DNA of 6,609 nucleotides. It comes from Gammaproteobacteria bacterium. GTDB lineage: Bacteria; Pseudomonadota; Gammaproteobacteria; Pseudomonadales; Pseudomonadaceae. The notes beneath the pieces were generated by a model. It did not search any database. It had not been told where the DNA came from and saw nothing but the letters and a program-made list of their open reading frames with translations. The position numbers and the translations under genes are program-made. The stretch lies in assembly GCA_012800475.1 (NCBI GenBank), contig JAAZJF010000182.1, positions 1-6,609 of the forward strand, given 5' to 3'. The stretch's first letter is position 1; the number at the start of each line of letters is the position of its first letter. Positions 5,613-6,609 of the stretch are shown here, in pieces.

Positions 5613-6305
5613 ATGGGCACTATTTTATTAGTGGATGATGATCAAGAGCTCAGTGAGCTTTTAATCAGTTGGCTAAGCCAAGAAGGCTTTGTGCTGCACG
5701 CTTGTTTTGATACACACAGCGCGCGTGAATACTTGGATCGTCACCCCGAGCCTGATGCGGTGATTCTCGATGTCATGCTGCCAGACGGCAATGGCTTACA
5801 ATTACTGCGTAAGATTCGTACTGAGCACCCACAGTTGCCTGTATTGATGCTCTCTGCGCGAGGCGAGCCCACTGATCGTATTATTGGTTTAGAGCTGGGT
5901 GCAGATGACTACTTAGCTAAACCTTGTGATCCGCGTGAATTAACAGCACGTTTGCGCGCTGTACTACGGCGTACGGTGACCTCGCCTGCTGCAACGCCCA
6001 GTACGATGACTGTAGGCGATTTGCAGTACAGCCCTACCCGTGGCGTGGCCAATATTAAAGAGCAAGAAGACATTGATCTGACTTTATCTGAGGGCCGTAT
6101 TTTAGCCGCATTACTTGCCGCGCTCGGTGAACCCATTGATAAGCAGCAACTGGCCTTGCTGGCGCTGGATCGCAAGCTCACTTTGTATGATCGCAGCCTG
6201 GATATGCATATCAGTAATCTGCGGCGCAAGTTAGGTCCACATCCTGATGGAACGCCACGCATCGTTGCGCTACGTGGGCGTGGTTATTTTTATAGTCTGC
6301 AGTAA
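5613..6305 (+). CDS. cpxR: OmpR-family response regulator, CpxR-like
   Basis: The protein is 230 residues. The receiver domain (1-117) has the acidic pocket Asp8-Asp9-Asp10, phospho-acceptor Asp53 (ILDVMLPDGNG), Ser81 (MLSARGE) and Lys103 (LAKP). After a Ser/Ala/Pro-rich linker (about 121-131), a winged-helix DNA-binding domain covers about 133-229, with recognition-helix text RSLDMHISNLRRKLG (194-208) and wing RGRGYFYSL (221-229). The DMHISNLRRKLG text and the following secreted CpxP-like gene point to CpxR, the cytoplasmic regulator of envelope-stress responses in proteobacteria. Related regulators (OmpR, RstA, ParR) cannot be fully excluded without the sensor. The gap from yciI is 37 bp. 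A GGAG at 5596-5599 is 13 nt from the ATG, so the ribosome site is spaced unusually far; GAAAAG at 5605-5610 is closer. No obvious own promoter is seen, so read-through from yciB-yciI is possible. Confidence 0.88.
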   Translation: MGTILLVDDDQELSELLISWLSQEGFVLHACFDTHSAREYLDRHPEPDAVILDVMLPDGNGLQLLRKIRTEHPQLPVLMLSARGEPTDRIIGLELGADDYLAKPCDPRELTARLRAVLRRTVTSPAATPSTMTVGDLQYSPTRGVANIKEQEDIDLTLSEGRILAALLAALGEPIDKQQLALLALDRKLTLYDRSLDMHISNLRRKLGPHPDGTPRIVALRGRGYFYSLQ

Positions 6306-6306
6306 C

Positions 6307-6322
6307 TTTACCTTCTCTTTAC
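6307..6322 (-). promoter_or_regulatory. Candidate CpxR box (GTAAA-N6-GTAAA)
   Basis: Reading the minus strand gives GTAAAGAGAAGGTAAA, two exact GTAAA half-sites 11 bp apart. This falls in the GTAAA-N4-8-GTAAA range described for CpxR. It starts one base after the regulator stop and lies about 85 bp before the CpxP-like ATG, a suitable place for activation of that gene by the upstream regulator. Confidence 0.6.
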
Positions 6323-6328
6323 TGCGTC

Positions 6329-6360
6329 TTGACTGCAATTGACAGAAATGTTGGCATACT
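6329..6360 (+). promoter_or_regulatory. Possible promoter of the CpxP-like gene
   Basis: Two -35-like hexamers lie in tandem, TTGACT (6329-6334) and TTGACA (6339-6344), 10 bp apart. The best -10 is TGG-CATACT (hexamer 6355-6360), an extended form with four of six matches. Spacing is 20 bp from the first -35 and 10 bp from the second, so neither fits well. Activation by CpxR bound just upstream could compensate. The exact start is uncertain. Confidence 0.3.
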
Positions 6361-6393
6361 GAAGTCATACCGCATGCAGCGGACTTGTTAACG

Positions 6394-6399
6394 AAGGAG
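6394..6399 (+). promoter_or_regulatory. Strong ribosome binding site of the CpxP-like gene
   Basis: AAGGAG sits 7 nt before the ATG at 6407. It is the best Shine-Dalgarno in the window and sets the start of the truncated gene; strong translation suits an abundant stress-induced periplasmic protein. Confidence 0.85.
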
Positions 6400-6406
6400 A
6401 GTCATC

Positions 6407-6609
6407 ATGAAGATTAAAATCACAGCACTCGCACTCAGTGCCCTACTACCTTTAAGCGCGTGGGCAGCCTCTGAGCCAGAGCTGACGCAGCCATCGGCCA
6501 GCAAGCACGAGCAACACAAAAACCTGCGTCATGAAAAAATGCAAAAGCATCAAGATGCTTGGTTTGACCGTCTTGATCTGAACGCAGAGCAGCGTACTGC
6601 ATTCAAAAA
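6407..6609 (+). CDS. Secreted CpxP/Spy-like (LTxxQ-type) protein, N-terminal part only
   Basis: The frame is open from ATG 6407 to the window edge: 67 full codons, 3' end missing. A Sec signal peptide is clear: MKIKITALALSALLPLSAWA with probable cleavage near residue 20 or 21. The mature start is charged and rich in His, Lys and Gln (SKHEQHKNLRHEKMQKHQDA, 32-51), followed by WFDRLDLNAEQRTAFK (52-67). The LNAEQ stretch resembles the first LTxxQ repeat of CpxP/Spy proteins, which form cradle-shaped periplasmic dimers that act as chaperones or restrain the Cpx sensor. The position right after a CpxR-like gene and behind a GTAAA repeat supports this. I see only one motif copy, so the family call rests partly on context. 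A sensor kinase gene is expected further right. Confidence 0.75.
   Translation, partial: MKIKITALALSALLPLSAWAASEPELTQPSASKHEQHKNLRHEKMQKHQDAWFDRLDLNAEQRTAFK

Noticed and set aside
5909..6262. Minus-strand open frame opposite the response regulator
   Set aside because: It lies wholly within the conserved regulator gene, and its product is a basic, Ser-rich shadow with no recognisable motif or ribosome site.
1..6609. Mobile element, CRISPR array, defence island or novel gene cluster
   Set aside because: All coding space is filled by recognisable housekeeping families. There are no transposase or integrase genes, no arrays of direct repeats, and no abrupt composition change visible by eye.

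Overview
The window looks like ordinary core chromosome from a gammaproteobacterium of the Pseudomonas lineage. ScpA, YciB, the CpxR-like regulator and the gene order resemble Pseudomonas versions. Base composition looks close to balanced by eye (not computed), so a lower-GC relative of Pseudomonas fits better than a typical high-GC species. I found no phage, transposon, CRISPR, tRNA or rRNA sequence.

Layout. (1) Positions 1-684 (+) hold the C-terminal half of glutathione reductase, cut by the window edge. A strong bidirectional terminator hairpin follows at 700-728. (2) On the minus strand, converging on that hairpin, lies a periplasmic PCu(A)C copper chaperone (774-1295), behind a 198-bp AT-rich gap with several short inverted repeats. 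(3) A tight minus-strand operon runs from 4614 down to 1494: a PHP-domain phosphoesterase/exoribonuclease (rnm/yciV type), a YciO-type Sua5/YrdC protein, and the condensin partners ScpA and ScpB. Its junctions are 16 nt, a TAATG overlap and an 8-nt overlap. (4) Diverging from it on the plus strand are yciB (inner-membrane septation protein), yciI, an OmpR-family response regulator resembling CpxR, and the start of a secreted CpxP/Spy-like protein that runs off the right edge.

How the genes fit together. The minus operon joins rRNA 5'-end maturation (Rnm), a nucleotide-binding protein of unsettled role (YciO) and chromosome compaction (ScpAB with SMC). The right end looks like the start of a Cpx envelope-stress locus: regulator first, then a periplasmic CpxP-like gene behind a tandem GTAAA-type repeat that fits a CpxR box. 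The sensor kinase would be expected just beyond the window.

I see no convincing undescribed system. The best leads are regulatory: the CpxR-box candidate at 6307-6322, overlapping opposed -10 elements between rnm and yciB, and the inverted repeats upstream of the copper chaperone.
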